Of a stretch of 64,000 bases of DNA, positions 36,601-44,324 are shown one piece after another. Position 1 is the first letter of the stretch. Each line of letters opens with the position of its first letter. Source of the stretch: UBA7672 sp030824255 (lineage in GTDB: Bacteria; Pseudomonadota; Alphaproteobacteria; Caulobacterales; Hyphomonadaceae); assembly GCA_942493305.1 (NCBI GenBank), contig OW818686.1, forward strand, positions 3,906,001 to 3,970,000, written 5' to 3'. The translations under genes and the position numbers were made by a program. The notes under the pieces are model-generated. The model saw only the letters and a program-made list of their open reading frames with translations. It was not told the DNA's origin and did not search any database.

Positions 36601-36757
36601 GAGGCCGCTCGCCATTGTCGTTATCGGCGGTCTTGTCTCCTCCACCATCCTCACCCTCCTCCTTCTCCCGGTCCTGTTCCGCCGCTTCGGCGTGTCGCCA
36701 GGCTCTGTGCGTTCCAACCCGAAAGCCGCATCATGGTCACCGATCTCTGCCGACTGA
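33641..36757 (+). CDS. Heavy-metal efflux RND pump (CzcA/CusA family)
   Basis: A 1,038-residue proton-driven inner-membrane pump. The N-terminal block LRLPIDAFPDISSTQVKLI and the TM4 motif IGLIVDASVVVVENTVERM mark the heavy-metal (HME) RND branch. In TM4 the CzcA pattern DFG...D...E reads AIG...D...E, so the first Asp of CzcA is Ala, as in CusA. The periplasmic block DPMGLNESDMFVVLKP resembles divalent-metal pumps, while SEMLTGARGD keeps a Met near a CusA copper ligand. Metal specificity is therefore open. It is cotranscribed with the adaptor, a DUF3240 protein and an outer-membrane factor. Confidence 0.94.
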   Translation: MLSSLVKGALTQRMFVLAVTLAIVVAGVFAALRLPIDAFPDISSTQVKLILKVPGMTPEEIEQRVVAPVEMELLGIPRQSSLRSVAKYAIADITLDFEEGTDIYWARQQVSERLAAIADSLPASMSGGLAPISTPLSDIFMFTVEGDQLSAEERRTLLDWTIRPALRTLPGVADVNTLGGRVRTFEVSPDPVALAATGLKLADVTAAINAANRNDGAGRISIGEEALIVRSIGAIQTLQDLASVVVHQQNESVVRVGDVADIRIGSLTRYGAVTKDGKSEAVQGIVLALRGADANATIRAVEARLSEMSSSLPEGVSIKPFYNRSELISHAVMTVGEALLEAIVLVIILLVVFLGNLRAAIVVATTLPMATLVTFGMMQLTGMSANLMSLGGLAIAIGLIVDASVVVVENTVERMAHARGDTSTPSIHHLYRAASEVAVPVASGIIIICLVFLPLLALEGLEGKLFRPVALTIVFALAGSLVMSLTIIPVLSSFLLGKPKHGEPLLMRVLTPAYAKLLAMTLRAPVPLFVAAALGLGAAGLAYTSIGKIFMPTMDEGSIIMQVAKLPSVNLERSTQADLAIEKALLADVPEIESIIARVGSDEIGLDPMGLNESDMFVVLKPKALWRKPDKGWLVDQMRKTMESFPGIEPAFTQPIEMRTSEMLTGARGDLAVKIFGPDLAVLANLAGQVQAAVGGVDGAAEVFTLSNDRTDFMQLRMDRLAAGAAGLSISDVEDELRTLLEGVSAGMVVEPGRRTAIIVRGNEDLRRSPARFGNVPLAAEGGQILVQDIAEIRREPGMVKIERENASRFALVQAFVDGRDLVGFVEDSQAAVAAKIQLPAGYRLEWGGEFENQRRASERLGLVIPLALATIFLVLFATLRSLRQSILIFINVPFALVGGILALFASGEYFSVPASIGFIALLGIAVLNGLVLVSYFNQLLAAGKPLEIAIRDGAARRLRPVLMTATIAAFGLLPLLLASGPGSEVQRPLAIVVIGGLVSSTILTLLLLPVLFRRFGVSPGSVRSNPKAASWSPISAD

Positions 36758-37044
36758 CGCTGGTTTACCCGCCGGCCTCCGAAGGGGCGCTGTTGAGCGT
36801 GCTGCTTGAATCCGAACCGCCGCTTCGGGGGTTCACGACATGGCGCGGCGCAGGACATGGATTTGACTTCGACCGAGCCAGCCACCCCGAAAAGGTCAGC
36901 GGGCAAGTCGCGAGAGGCATCCTGACATCCGTCCTCTCTCGTCCGGCGGCGGACCGCCTGCTCGATGCCATTCGCGAGCAGGCCCCTATTCCTCACTTGT
37001 CATTCTGGATCGAACCGGTCCTCGCAGCAGGTCACCTCACATGA
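36733..37044 (+). CDS. DUF3240 family protein
   Basis: A 103-residue soluble protein with the layout of DUF3240, a family found almost only in CzcCBA-like operons. It starts CRLTLVYPPASEGALLSVLLE and has the central GFTTWRGAGHG segment. The fold is thought to resemble PII-like or ferredoxin-like regulators, and the role is unproven. It overlaps the pump gene by 25 nt and the next gene by 4 nt, so it is translated with the pump. Confidence 0.82.
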   Translation: MVTDLCRLTLVYPPASEGALLSVLLESEPPLRGFTTWRGAGHGFDFDRASHPEKVSGQVARGILTSVLSRPAADRLLDAIREQAPIPHLSFWIEPVLAAGHLT

Positions 37045-38267
37045 AAACCGCATCTCACATTATTGCTGCGATGGCTTTAGCGAGCATCTCGGCGCCTGCC
37101 GTTGCACAGGATTATCTCCCCCCGACGGAGCTCGTCGATGCAGCTCTGTCTGACCACCCGGATGTGCGTGGTTGGGAGGCGCGCATCGCAGGATCGCGCA
37201 GCGAAGCCTCACGGCTGGCCGCCGGCCCGCACGAGTGGATGATTTCGACAAGCGGGCTTCAACGCTCAGTCCGAGGGTTTGGCGATTTTTCGGAATTTGA
37301 CCTAGCACTTTCGCGGGGTATCCGCCTGCCCGGCAAACCCGATATCGACCGCCGCATCGGCGCACTGGGCGTCGAAGCCGCAGAAAACGCTCACGAGGAT
37401 GCCCGGCACCAGGCGGCGCTGCAGCTGTTGCGCAACTGGATGGACTGGCTCGCAATCGCCGAAATTGTCACGATCAATGCTGAGCAGCAAACTACGGCAG
37501 AATCCGAGCTGGCTGCGATCGAACGGCGGTTTGCTGCGGACGCCGCCGCCGAGGTAGAGATCGAACTTGCGCGTGAAGCGGTTGCCGAAGCGCGCGCGGC
37601 TACCGTGCGCAGTCGTGGCCAGCTCTCGCGAGCGCGATCATCATTGGCAGCCTGGTTTCCCGATCTGCCACTCCCGTCAGCACCCCCATTGATCTCTGTT
37701 CCGATAGATATCCAGACACTCGCACCGCTTCGTGACAAGGTGCTTTCGAACAGCCACGAGATCGCTTTCGCCGAAGCCAATGCAAAGCGCGCCACTGCCG
37801 TTGCCGATCGCGCACGGGCTGATCGATTTCCTGATCCTCAGATTGGCCTACGAGCCTTTAGTGAACGCGACGGTGAGGAAACCGGCATCGGCGTGACATT
37901 CTCGATTCCGATCGGGGGCGGAGCCAGGGAGGCGACGACGCATGAGCAAATGGCCCTTGCCGCAGCAGCACGACAGGACGTGGCGCGCGTGCATCGCTCA
38001 ATTACCGATCTCGCCGATGCGGATCTGATCCAGGCTGGCGCCGAGTTTGACGCCTGGAACGCTGCGAGCAGTGCTTTGCAGGAAAGCCTGAGCGTCATCA
38101 CACGCATGCGTGCTGGTTTTCTGCCAGGAGCTGTCAGTCTTCCCGATCTGTTGAGTGCGGAGCGACGGCATCTTGCCGTACGGCTGATGGAAGCTGAGGC
38201 ACGGGCTCGCGCCTCTGTTGCAAACCTGAAACTCAAAGTGGACGCACACGTCCTGTGGCTGGACTAG
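37041..38267 (+). CDS. TolC/CzcC-type outer-membrane efflux protein
   Basis: A 408-residue outer-membrane factor that completes the tripartite metal pump. It has a signal peptide (MKTASHIIAAMALASISAPAVAQ), then repeated long helices rich in Ala, Arg and Glu, with the OEP pattern EFDLALSRGIRLPGKPD near residue 95 and DRFPDPQIGLRAFSERDGEETGIGVTFSIPIGGG near 265. It overlaps DUF3240 by 4 nt. The gap to the PepSY gene contains a new TGTCAG operator. Confidence 0.9.
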   Translation: MKTASHIIAAMALASISAPAVAQDYLPPTELVDAALSDHPDVRGWEARIAGSRSEASRLAAGPHEWMISTSGLQRSVRGFGDFSEFDLALSRGIRLPGKPDIDRRIGALGVEAAENAHEDARHQAALQLLRNWMDWLAIAEIVTINAEQQTTAESELAAIERRFAADAAAEVEIELAREAVAEARAATVRSRGQLSRARSSLAAWFPDLPLPSAPPLISVPIDIQTLAPLRDKVLSNSHEIAFAEANAKRATAVADRARADRFPDPQIGLRAFSERDGEETGIGVTFSIPIGGGAREATTHEQMALAAAARQDVARVHRSITDLADADLIQAGAEFDAWNAASSALQESLSVITRMRAGFLPGAVSLPDLLSAERRHLAVRLMEAEARARASVANLKLKVDAHVLWLD

Positions 38268-38278
38268 CAAAAAATAGA

Positions 38279-38295
38279 TGTCAGCTCGCTGTCAG
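38279..38295 (+). promoter_or_regulatory. TGTCAG-N5-TGTCAG operator of the PepSY/cytochrome/two-component operon
   Basis: Two perfect TGTCAG hexamers 11 bp apart, followed by CG, 58 nt before the PepSY start. The same sequence pattern precedes the RND operon at 32464-32480. Confidence 0.65.
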
Positions 38296-38352
38296 CGACG
38301 CGATTGAATCTACGCGCACGGGAGCCTTCCCGATAGCATGACGGAGATCCGA

Positions 38353-38634
38353 ATGAGCACTGTTCGCAAAGCTGCAATTATTGGAACGATGGCCCTGGCG
38401 CTTGCTGCGCCCGCTTTAGCAGGCCCTCGATGCACGACGATCGCCAAGGACCAGTGGCTGTCTGAAGCAAGCATGAAGGCGAAAATCGCGAAGGATGGCT
38501 ATCGTATCAAGACCTTTCTCATCAGCGGCAACTGCTATGAAATCTACGGCTTCGATCAGACCGGCAAAAAGGTCGAGATTTACTTCAACCCCGTGAGCGG
38601 CGAAATCGTTAAGAAGAAGATTGCGGGCAACTAA
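38353..38634 (+). CDS. Periplasmic PepSY domain protein
   Basis: A 93-residue exported protein. The ATG at 38353 follows GGAGATCCGA; an ATG five codons earlier is possible. The signal peptide is MSTVRKAAIIGTMALALAAPALAGP. The mature part is a single small PepSY domain (SEASMKAKIAKDGYRIKTFLISGNCYEIYGFDQTGKKVEIYFNPVSGEIVKK in spirit, residues about 40-90). Two Cys (RCTTIA, GNCYEI) could form a disulfide. PepSY proteins paired with cytochrome b561 and a two-component system are common in metal/redox operons, but their function is unclear. Confidence 0.87.
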   Translation: MSTVRKAAIIGTMALALAAPALAGPRCTTIAKDQWLSEASMKAKIAKDGYRIKTFLISGNCYEIYGFDQTGKKVEIYFNPVSGEIVKKKIAGN

Positions 38635-38636
38635 CG

Positions 38637-39236
38637 GTGCAAGACTCCCTCAACGCGCGCACGTCCCCGAGCGATCAGACCTCTGCGATTATCAGGGTAT
38701 GGGATCCGCTTGTCAGACTGCCTCACTGGACGCTGGCCTTGGGCTGCATCACGAACCTGACTGTTCTCAGGGAATCAGACGCAGCCCATCAGGTCGTCGG
38801 TTATGCTGTTCTGGTTGCGGTGGGAGTTCGTGTGTTGTGGGGATTTGCCGGCTCACGACATGCGCGCTTTGCAGACTTTCTGGTTACCCCTCGCAAGCTG
38901 CTAGTGTACGTCTCTCAGGTGATCCACGGTCGCGCTCCGCGCTATGTAGGCCACAATCCCGCCGGCGGCTTAATGATAATGGCCTTGATGGGCATTGTCG
39001 CAGCGACCGGGATTACAGGCTGGATGATGGATCAGGACGCTTTCTGGGGTGAGGCGTGGGTTGAAGGCCTGCACGAGGCAGGTGCGAACACGATACTGGC
39101 TTTAGCCGTTGTCCACGTACTCGCGGCTCTCATCGAAAGCTGGCATCATCGGGAAAATCTGGTCCGAGCGATGATTACGGGCGCCAAGCGCGCGGCGAAA
39201 GGAAGCGACCTAGACCATGCGCCTCCTTCTTGTTGA
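38637..39236 (+). CDS. Cytochrome b561 family protein
   Basis: A 199-residue four-helix membrane cytochrome. The opening VWDPLVRLPHWTLALG supplies a haem-ligand His, HQVVGYAVLVAVGVRVLWGFAGSRHARFADF carries another, and HEAGANTILALAVVHVLAALIESWHHRENLVRAM supplies the last two. It should move electrons across the inner membrane. The start is GTG, 2 nt after the PepSY stop. The C-terminus overlaps the following response-regulator gene by 20 nt, an unusually long overlap. Confidence 0.9.
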   Translation: MQDSLNARTSPSDQTSAIIRVWDPLVRLPHWTLALGCITNLTVLRESDAAHQVVGYAVLVAVGVRVLWGFAGSRHARFADFLVTPRKLLVYVSQVIHGRAPRYVGHNPAGGLMIMALMGIVAATGITGWMMDQDAFWGEAWVEGLHEAGANTILALAVVHVLAALIESWHHRENLVRAMITGAKRAAKGSDLDHAPPSC

Positions 39237-39894
39237 AGATAACGAACGCCTTGGAGCGCTCATACGAGATGGCCTCGTCGCTGAGGGTCTGGCGGTTGAC
39301 TGGTGCCAGACGCTTGAGGACGGATTGTCCGCACGCGATACGGCAGCATACGATCTGGTCCTGCTAGATCTCGGGCTTCCTGACGGAGACGGCCTCGACA
39401 TGGTCCGGCAGATGCGCCGACAGGGCGACACTGTGCCGATCCTGCTCCTGACTGCCAGGGGAGAATTGAGAGATCGCGTCACAGGTCTGGACGCTGGCGC
39501 GGATGACTATCTCGTCAAGCCGTTCGACGTCGTTGAGCTCTCTGCGCGATGCCGCGCCCTGCTCCGTCGGCCGGGTCACCGCCTCGCGCCTATCCTAACC
39601 ACGGGCGATCTGTCATTCGATACGGCCACGCGCCAAGCTACCTATTGCGGAAAAAGCATTGATCTCTCTCGTCGGGAGGGAGGCCTACTCGAAGCGCTCA
39701 TACGTCGCGCAGGATCAGTGGCGACAAAGGAATCGCTGGAACAGGCGCTTTACGCATTCAATGAACCAGTCACGCCGAACGCTCTGGAGGCAACAGTCTC
39801 ACGCCTGCGCAAACGCCTCGATGAGGCTGGCGCAATCGACATGCTGCATACGGTCCGCGGACTCGGCTACATGCTGCGGTCGCGGCGCTCATGA
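39217..39894 (+). CDS. OmpR/QseB-type response regulator
   Basis: A 225-residue regulator. The receiver phospho-Asp is in LVLLDLGLPDGDG (about residue 51), with LLTARGE and VKPFDVVEL. The winged-helix DNA-binding domain ends ALEATVSRLRKRLDEAGAIDMLHTVRGLGYML. It is similar to the QseB/PmrA group, whose members bind direct repeats with 11-bp spacing, exactly what precedes this operon and the RND operon. It overlaps both the cytochrome gene and its kinase. Confidence 0.93.
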   Translation: MRLLLVEDNERLGALIRDGLVAEGLAVDWCQTLEDGLSARDTAAYDLVLLDLGLPDGDGLDMVRQMRRQGDTVPILLLTARGELRDRVTGLDAGADDYLVKPFDVVELSARCRALLRRPGHRLAPILTTGDLSFDTATRQATYCGKSIDLSRREGGLLEALIRRAGSVATKESLEQALYAFNEPVTPNALEATVSRLRKRLDEAGAIDMLHTVRGLGYMLRSRRS

Positions 39895-40904
39895 AGAACG
39901 TATCCATCCATCGCCGCTTGATAGCGGGTCTTGCGATTGTAAGCGTCCTTGGCGCGCTGGTGCTGCTCGTTCTGGTAGGATTCGAATACGGACTCTTTCC
40001 GCTAGACGGTGCTGGCGGACTTAGTTTCGGTGCAATCGTCGACGAGATCATCGACCATGTCGTACTTCCCCTGCTTGTGCTTATACCGCCCATGGCGATC
40101 GGGGTTGTATGGGTCGTACGTCAATCGCTCCGTCCTCTTAGAGATGCAGCTTCGCAGATTGAGGCGGCACGTTCTGCACAGCGCGGAACGCGCATCGAGA
40201 CATCCAGCTTCCCAAGCGAAGCACTTGGATTTGCGGATGCCGTGAACCGCCTTCTGGCACGACTAGACGACGCTGCCGCGCGACAGGAGGCCTTTGCTGC
40301 AGACGTCGCTCACGAGATTCGAACGCCCCTGGCTATATTCGCATTGGAGCTTCAAAGACTTCCCGATGATGTCGCCGGACGCCTCCGTAAGGACGTCGCC
40401 TCCATGAGCCGGCTTGTTGACCAGCTCCTGATACTGGCGCGGGTCGATGCGGAAGCTGCGGCGCAAGCCCCTCGGCAACCCGTGCCTCTCGAGCAGATCG
40501 CAATTGATGTCGTCGGTCAGTTTGCTCCCCTTGCGATCGACGAAGGCAAGGACATAGAGCTTAACAAGCAAGGCTTTCCCTCCGTCATGGGACATCCGGA
40601 AGCGATAGGCGGCGCTCTTCGCAACCTTCTTGAGAATGCACTGCGCGTTACGCCACAGCGAGGAAGCGTTGTGGTGACAGTTGGACCGGGCCCCGTTCTA
40701 AGTGTGCGGGATGGAGGACCAGGACTTTCAGAGGAATCACTACGGGACCTGAGGCAGCGCCTCCGTCGCGGCGATCATGCAAGCGGAACCGGAGCCGGCC
40801 TCGGTCTGGCGATCGTCTCGCGCATCATGGAATCGCATGGCGGGGCGTTGCGTACGGACATGGCCAAAGCGGAGCTCACGCTTGATTTTGGCACTGGTGG
40901 TTAG
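39891..40904 (+). CDS. Sensor histidine kinase with minimal periplasmic loop
   Basis: A 337-residue QseC-like kinase. TM1 is about residues 12-33 and TM2 about 60-80; the periplasmic loop between them is only about 25 residues. A HAMP-like linker follows (VRQSLRPLRDAASQIEAARS). The phospho-His is in AADVAHEIRTPLAIF (about residue 142), the N box is NLLENALRV, and the G box is GTGAGLGLAIV. With so little periplasmic sequence it may sense through its membrane helices or via the PepSY/cytochrome partners encoded upstream. It overlaps the regulator by 4 nt. Confidence 0.92.
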   Translation: MKNVSIHRRLIAGLAIVSVLGALVLLVLVGFEYGLFPLDGAGGLSFGAIVDEIIDHVVLPLLVLIPPMAIGVVWVVRQSLRPLRDAASQIEAARSAQRGTRIETSSFPSEALGFADAVNRLLARLDDAAARQEAFAADVAHEIRTPLAIFALELQRLPDDVAGRLRKDVASMSRLVDQLLILARVDAEAAAQAPRQPVPLEQIAIDVVGQFAPLAIDEGKDIELNKQGFPSVMGHPEAIGGALRNLLENALRVTPQRGSVVVTVGPGPVLSVRDGGPGLSEESLRDLRQRLRRGDHASGTGAGLGLAIVSRIMESHGGALRTDMAKAELTLDFGTGG

Positions 40905-41223
40905 CATCACAAAGCCAATGATGCGGCCCGCTTCCATGACTGGTTTTTGCTGCCAACCTGCACGTGACGGGCACGTCAATCGTGGCAACGATTATGCAAT
41001 TGGACAGATGGGGACCGTGAGGCGACCAGACAGAGAGGTCTGGCGCAGCGCGATGAGGACGTGAGCGGGATTGCGCAGACCAAGCGCCCACAAGCGTGAC
41101 AGGGTAAAAGGCAGACAGCGCTTCGGGTTATCCGGTTTGCCCCGGAGCCCGAACAGGAGCGGAGGCGACCGATCCCCACCACGGGCGCCTCCGCTCTTTC
41201 AGCGTGCTGCAAGGCAAATGCGC
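40905..41223. other. 319-nt convergent intergenic region with a hairpin
   Basis: This gap lies between the kinase (plus) and gspK (minus). No gene is supported. An 11-bp stem (41157-41167 with 41186-41196, 18-nt loop) is followed by TTTC and may be a weak bidirectional terminator. A shorter stem CCAGAC/GTCTGG lies near 41024-41041. No copy of the tRNA-His 3' end was seen here. Confidence 0.5.
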
Positions 41224-42153
41224 TCAGCGTGTGGGCGTGAAGCCCTGCATGCATGGCTGGGCGCCCGGAATGTCCGGCAGCGCTTCGCCTTCATCAAGGC
41301 GGCCCTGCACCATGCGCACGATGCGCGGCGCGGCGACTGAATCTATCGGCCCCTCAACCACGGCCTGACGCACATAGACCGCGCCGGACGCCGTGACGGC
41401 GACCGCCCGCACATTCATGAGCGATCCTTCGAAGGACGAAACGGCGGAGCCATCCACTTCAGCCGCAATGTCTGTTCCGCTCTGTCGCATGGCGCGATCA
41501 AGCGCGCGTACAACGAGTTCGCTCGCATAACGGCGATCAACGTCGAGAGCGCGACTGTGCACGGTGATGTCGCCGGAAATGGCGCGATAGACGCCTGCTG
41601 TCATGCCCGGAACATAGCCAATCTCTTCGATCGTTTCGAAGGGACCTGGTGTCGGCAGCTCCAACTCCTGATCTTCGATCAAATCTTCTGTCGGCGCAGC
41701 TATACCTTCGTCATCCACCTCGCCGTAGGAGCGATAGGAGACGGTTGCGGAACCTAGACGCTCAGCCGCAACAGCGTCCAGGCCAACAACCTCATACAGG
41801 GCGGTAAGCAGCTCGCCGGATGCGACGTTGATGTCGATGCGGGATGTTTCAGGACGGACGCGGACAAAAAGCACGTCTTCGCCGCTCCTGCAGGTCCAGA
41901 ATTTTGTGAAATCGTTGATGCGCCCGTCGGCGAACGCCGTCCAACCGGAGCGAACGCCGCCATCCGCCAACGCGCGCGCGCGCGTGAGTTCAGCCCCGGC
42001 ATTCACGACAACGGCCGTGGAAGTCGCCTGCCGGGCGGCGGCGGCGGCGATGATCGACATCACCACCGCCCCCCACAGCACCATGATAAGGGCTGCACCC
42101 TTGTCTTTAGGCGCCCGGTCCTTTGGCGGACGAGAGCGGTGCAGCCCTTTCAT
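41224..42153 (-). CDS. gspK: Type II secretion minor pseudopilin GspK
   Basis: A 310-residue large minor pseudopilin that caps the T2SS pseudopilus tip with GspI and GspJ. A basic start is followed by the prepilin-like helix KGAALIMVLWGAVVMSIIAAAAARQ, with the GspK pattern (G before A, no +5 Glu). The globular part contains the typical DINVASGELLTALYEVVGLD and FETIEEIGYVPGM segments. It is the last gene of the minus-strand L-M-C-D-K operon, 3 nt after gspD. Confidence 0.88.
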   Translation of the reverse strand: MKGLHRSRPPKDRAPKDKGAALIMVLWGAVVMSIIAAAAARQATSTAVVVNAGAELTRARALADGGVRSGWTAFADGRINDFTKFWTCRSGEDVLFVRVRPETSRIDINVASGELLTALYEVVGLDAVAAERLGSATVSYRSYGEVDDEGIAAPTEDLIEDQELELPTPGPFETIEEIGYVPGMTAGVYRAISGDITVHSRALDVDRRYASELVVRALDRAMRQSGTDIAAEVDGSAVSSFEGSLMNVRAVAVTASGAVYVRQAVVEGPIDSVAAPRIVRMVQGRLDEGEALPDIPGAQPCMQGFTPTR

Positions 42154-42156
42154 GGA

Positions 42157-44307
42157 CTACTCACCAGTCGTGTAGCGCTGCGATGAGGCCTCGATGGATG
42201 CACTGACAGTGCGCATGCGGTCACGCAGTTCCTGCGTCACACGCTGGGCATCGTCGGCGCCGCCAACCACGCGCGGCGTGATGAGGACAATCAGCTCCGT
42301 ACGGTCGTTGCGTTTGGTCGTTGAGCGGAACAGGTGACCAATGCCGGGAATATCGCCGAGCAGCGGGATCTTGGTTGCGCTTTCGCTGACGCGGTCACGG
42401 ATGAGGCCGCCCAGGGCAATCGTCGCGCCGTTGTCGACGGCGACAGATGTCTTGATCTTGCGCTGCTGGATGGTCGGCGAATCGATGCCAGACGTGCTGG
42501 TTTCCACGACGTCGGAGACTTCCTGTTCGATATCCAGCATCACGCGACCACCCTCGTTGACCCGTGGCGTCACGTTGAGGATCACGCCCGTGTCGCGAAG
42601 CTCAACCTGGTTGACGATCGGGGCATCCGGATCGGTTGTGGACACAGCGGTCTGCGTCACAATCGGAACCTGATCGCCAACTTGCAATGTGGCCGTGCGG
42701 TTGTCGAGCACCATCAGCGTCGGCGACGAGAGGACATTCACATCAGTGAGGCTGGCGACGGCGGAGAGAACCGCGCGGCCATCGGACCCGCTGAACAGGA
42801 CCGAAAGGCCTGGGAAGGTCGGCGAAACAGAGCCGTTCTCGGCGTTGCTGAAGGTGAGATCGAACTCTCCAGACTCGAGGAACCAGTTGAGGCCGTAAGA
42901 CAGGTCGTCACGCAGTGTGACTTCCGCGATCGTGGCTTCCAGCATGACCTGGTTAGGCGTCACGTCGAGAACGGTGATGACCTGTTGCAGGAGCTGGAAC
43001 TCCTCTGTTGTAGCGAGAATGACGAGCGAATTGTTGGATTCGTCCGCGCGAATACGGATCGGTTTGCTCACCGGTGAACCGGTGACGCTGACCAGGACAG
43101 TCTCCGCCGGGACGGCGGGCTGGCCGGTTTGACCCGGCTGGCTGGACTGAGCGACGACCGGCGTGAGGGCCGGATTGACGCTCTGAGATTCCGGGCTCGT
43201 TGCGGTCGGATCATCCGACAGCGTTTTCTGCAGCAGATCTGCCACTTCTTTCGCGGCGCGGTTCTGCAGCGGAATGACGTGGAAGCTTTGGCTGGCAAGG
43301 CTGCCCGACCGGTCGAGGCGGCGCATCCAGTCCTGCACCTGTTCAAGGTGCTGGGGCTGTGAAGCGATTGCGAGAACCGAGTTCAGCCGATCGATGGGCA
43401 TGAAGCGGACAAGGCCGGCCATCGGCGAGTCAGCCTTGGCCCCGAAGAGAGCGTCGAGCTCGCTGACCAGGCCAGAGGCGGAGGTGTTCTTCACTGGAAC
43501 GAGCGCGAAGGACATCCCGGCCATGTAGTCGACGTCGAAAAGGTCGATCATGTCGAGCATGCTGGCGATGTTGCGCGAGTCTTCCTTCAGGATAAGGAGA
43601 TTGCGCGCGACGTCGACGCGCGCGATCGACCCCTCGCCGGCTATCGGACGAAGGATCTTCTCCATCTCGACGGCCGAGATGTGATTAAGCGAGACGACTT
43701 GCACGCCGGGGCCGACGCGAAGGTCGGTCACGTTCGAGCCGTAGCCAACCACGCGTGAGGCGGTGGTGGCGGCATCCGCCGGCGCGACACGGTAGAAGCC
43801 GCCTTCATTGATTAGCACGGCGCCATTGCTAGCCAGCGCGCCTGCGAGCATCTGCAGGAGCGAGCGCTGATCGACCGGGCGAACAGTCTGGATCGTTACT
43901 GTTCCGGAGATGCTGCCTTCGATCACATAGTTGAGACCCAGCGTATCGCCGAGAACCTGCTGTACCGCGTCTTCCACGTCGACTTCGACGAGTTTGACCA
44001 CGATGTTGCCACGGCCGGAACGGCTGGTTGCGGCAGAGGAGTCGACGAAGCGGCCGCTGCCCTTCTGGACAGTGGGCTCAAGCGCTTCCTGGCCGTTTTG
44101 CGCTAGGCGAACCTCCGACGACGTTGGCGGCGCAGCACGGCTGGCGGCCAGCGGCGGCGGCGGCGAATTGCGCCGCGTGCTGTGCGTCTCGTCAGCCGAA
44201 ACGCATCCGGTGAGCGCCACGATAAGCGCCGTCGAGATTGCGAGGCGTGCGCGCAGGTGCGTTTTGCCCTGTGCGGCCGTCCCCGTAGCCGTTTTAGTGT
44301 TGGACAT
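42157..44307 (-). CDS. gspD: Type II secretion outer-membrane secretin GspD
   Basis: A 716-residue lipoprotein secretin forming the outer-membrane channel. The ATG at 44305-44307 follows GGTGGAG. The signal peptide has lipobox ALTGC. N0-N3 domains run from about residues 90 to 420, with ISAVEMEKILRPIAGEGSIARVDVARNLLILK inside. The C-terminal secretin domain includes LTDVNVLSSPTLMVLDNRTATLQVGDQVPIVT and VPLLGDIPGIGHLFRS-like IPLLGDIPGIGHLF near residue 660. It lies between gspC and gspK on the same strand. Confidence 0.95.
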   Translation of the reverse strand: MSNTKTATGTAAQGKTHLRARLAISTALIVALTGCVSADETHSTRRNSPPPPLAASRAAPPTSSEVRLAQNGQEALEPTVQKGSGRFVDSSAATSRSGRGNIVVKLVEVDVEDAVQQVLGDTLGLNYVIEGSISGTVTIQTVRPVDQRSLLQMLAGALASNGAVLINEGGFYRVAPADAATTASRVVGYGSNVTDLRVGPGVQVVSLNHISAVEMEKILRPIAGEGSIARVDVARNLLILKEDSRNIASMLDMIDLFDVDYMAGMSFALVPVKNTSASGLVSELDALFGAKADSPMAGLVRFMPIDRLNSVLAIASQPQHLEQVQDWMRRLDRSGSLASQSFHVIPLQNRAAKEVADLLQKTLSDDPTATSPESQSVNPALTPVVAQSSQPGQTGQPAVPAETVLVSVTGSPVSKPIRIRADESNNSLVILATTEEFQLLQQVITVLDVTPNQVMLEATIAEVTLRDDLSYGLNWFLESGEFDLTFSNAENGSVSPTFPGLSVLFSGSDGRAVLSAVASLTDVNVLSSPTLMVLDNRTATLQVGDQVPIVTQTAVSTTDPDAPIVNQVELRDTGVILNVTPRVNEGGRVMLDIEQEVSDVVETSTSGIDSPTIQQRKIKTSVAVDNGATIALGGLIRDRVSESATKIPLLGDIPGIGHLFRSTTKRNDRTELIVLITPRVVGGADDAQRVTQELRDRMRTVSASIEASSQRYTTGE

Positions 44308-44324
44308 AACTGACTCCACCTTAC

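Noticed and set aside
40905..41223. Possible att site matching the tRNA-His 3' end
   Set aside because: No copy of the tRNA end was visible in this gap, so an island boundary cannot be drawn here.
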